A DNA stretch of 64,000 bases from Azadirachta indica (Eukaryota > Streptophyta > Magnoliopsida > Sapindales > Meliaceae): the NCBI GenBank assembly GCA_022749755.1, contig CM040451.1, positions 6,771,871 to 6,835,870 on the forward strand, written 5' to 3'. Positions 63,550 to 64,000 of this stretch are shown piece after piece. The first letter of the stretch is position 1; each line of letters begins with the position of its first letter. A model generated the notes under the pieces. The model did no database searches. It saw only the letters and a program-made list of their open reading frames with translations, and was not told where the DNA came from. Position numbers and translations under genes: made by a program.

Positions 63550-64000
63550 CCTCGTTCTTCTTTTTCGATTACTATTACTTATACAAACTTTCATTTTATA
63601 TATAATTCATTTTTTATATTATATGTTTATGATCAATCTTCTTGGATCTTTTTATTCTCTTGCAACATCTACATATGCTTTCCTAGGTTTTTGTTTTCTT
63701 GCAGCATCTATGTTTAAAAGCAGATGAACTATTTTCTTTTTGAAATTTGCAAAGAAAAGAATTAAAGGGAGAGGTTCAGTTTCCAATTTCAAACTAAATA
63801 ATAGTATTGTCAAATGTTTGCTGTTTCTTATGATTGTCAAAAGCATGTTTCAATCTATCAAACCCTAAATCACGGAATTCTATCAAACCCAAAAAAGATG
63901 TCAACTTTTTGAATTTGAAAACAAAAACATGCTTCCAAACTGAGAATCACATTTATAATCAAAATGAAAACAGAAAGATACCAAACAGTAGTTCTAATTT
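63550..64000. other. 3' part of the MIR160 transcript and flank
   Basis: T-rich sequence without further hairpin or gene. The primary transcript probably ends in this stretch; no poly(A) signal stands out clearly. Confidence 0.45.

Noticed and set aside
63436..63727. Small peptides overlapping MIR160
   Set aside because: The sequence is explained by the microRNA hairpin; frames are short, overlapping and without conserved motifs. A pri-miRNA-encoded peptide is possible but not supported.
1..64000. CRISPR arrays, bacterial operons or a phage-like system
   Set aside because: The window is plainly plant nuclear DNA; no regularly spaced direct repeats or prokaryotic gene order are present.

Overview
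The window reads as nuclear DNA of a flowering plant, probably a eudicot. It is very AT-rich, has genes split by short GT-AG introns, carries typical plant transposon families, and holds a MIR160 hairpin. I cannot name the species. There are three protein-coding genes and one microRNA gene; almost everything else is transposon-derived or featureless AT-rich spacer.

Layout. 1-1600: AT-rich repeat, a near-perfect hairpin and a worn Copia gag start. 3442-10889 (-): a ten-exon subtilase of the SBT2 group with an intact Asp/His/Asn/Ser catalytic set. 11-16.6 kb: non-coding. 16630-23748 (+): a full-length Ty3/Gypsy chromovirus with two LTRs, a 5-bp target duplication (CTATG) and an initiator-Met-tRNA primer site, but a polyprotein broken by seven nonsense codons and two frameshifts. 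26975-29351 (+): a nine-exon plastid-type ribose-5-phosphate isomerase (RPI4-like). 30481-39953 (-): a thirteen-exon DHHA2 phosphoesterase related to animal PRUNE, convergent with the isomerase gene. 40.2-57 kb: a transposon graveyard with two CACTA (En/Spm) relics, a Gypsy-like element with an unusual inverted extra LTR nested in the first, an Athila-like Gypsy relic, and a hAT-like repeat. 57-63.2 kb: AT-rich spacer. 63230-63550 (+): MIR160 with a recognisable promoter and leader.

The host genes are functionally unrelated (secreted or wall protease, pentose-phosphate enzyme, nucleotide or polyphosphate phosphoesterase family, auxin-pathway microRNA) and do not form a cluster. All exon joins were worked out by hand from splice consensus, reading phase and family similarity; each of the three models closes in frame. 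The points most worth following up are the element at 44705-47299 whose two outer ends are both LTR 5' (U3) ends, the loss of metal-binding motifs in the PRUNE-like protein, a tandem GTAGGT splice donor in the isomerase gene, and the Gypsy polyprotein reading frame that runs on into its 3' LTR.
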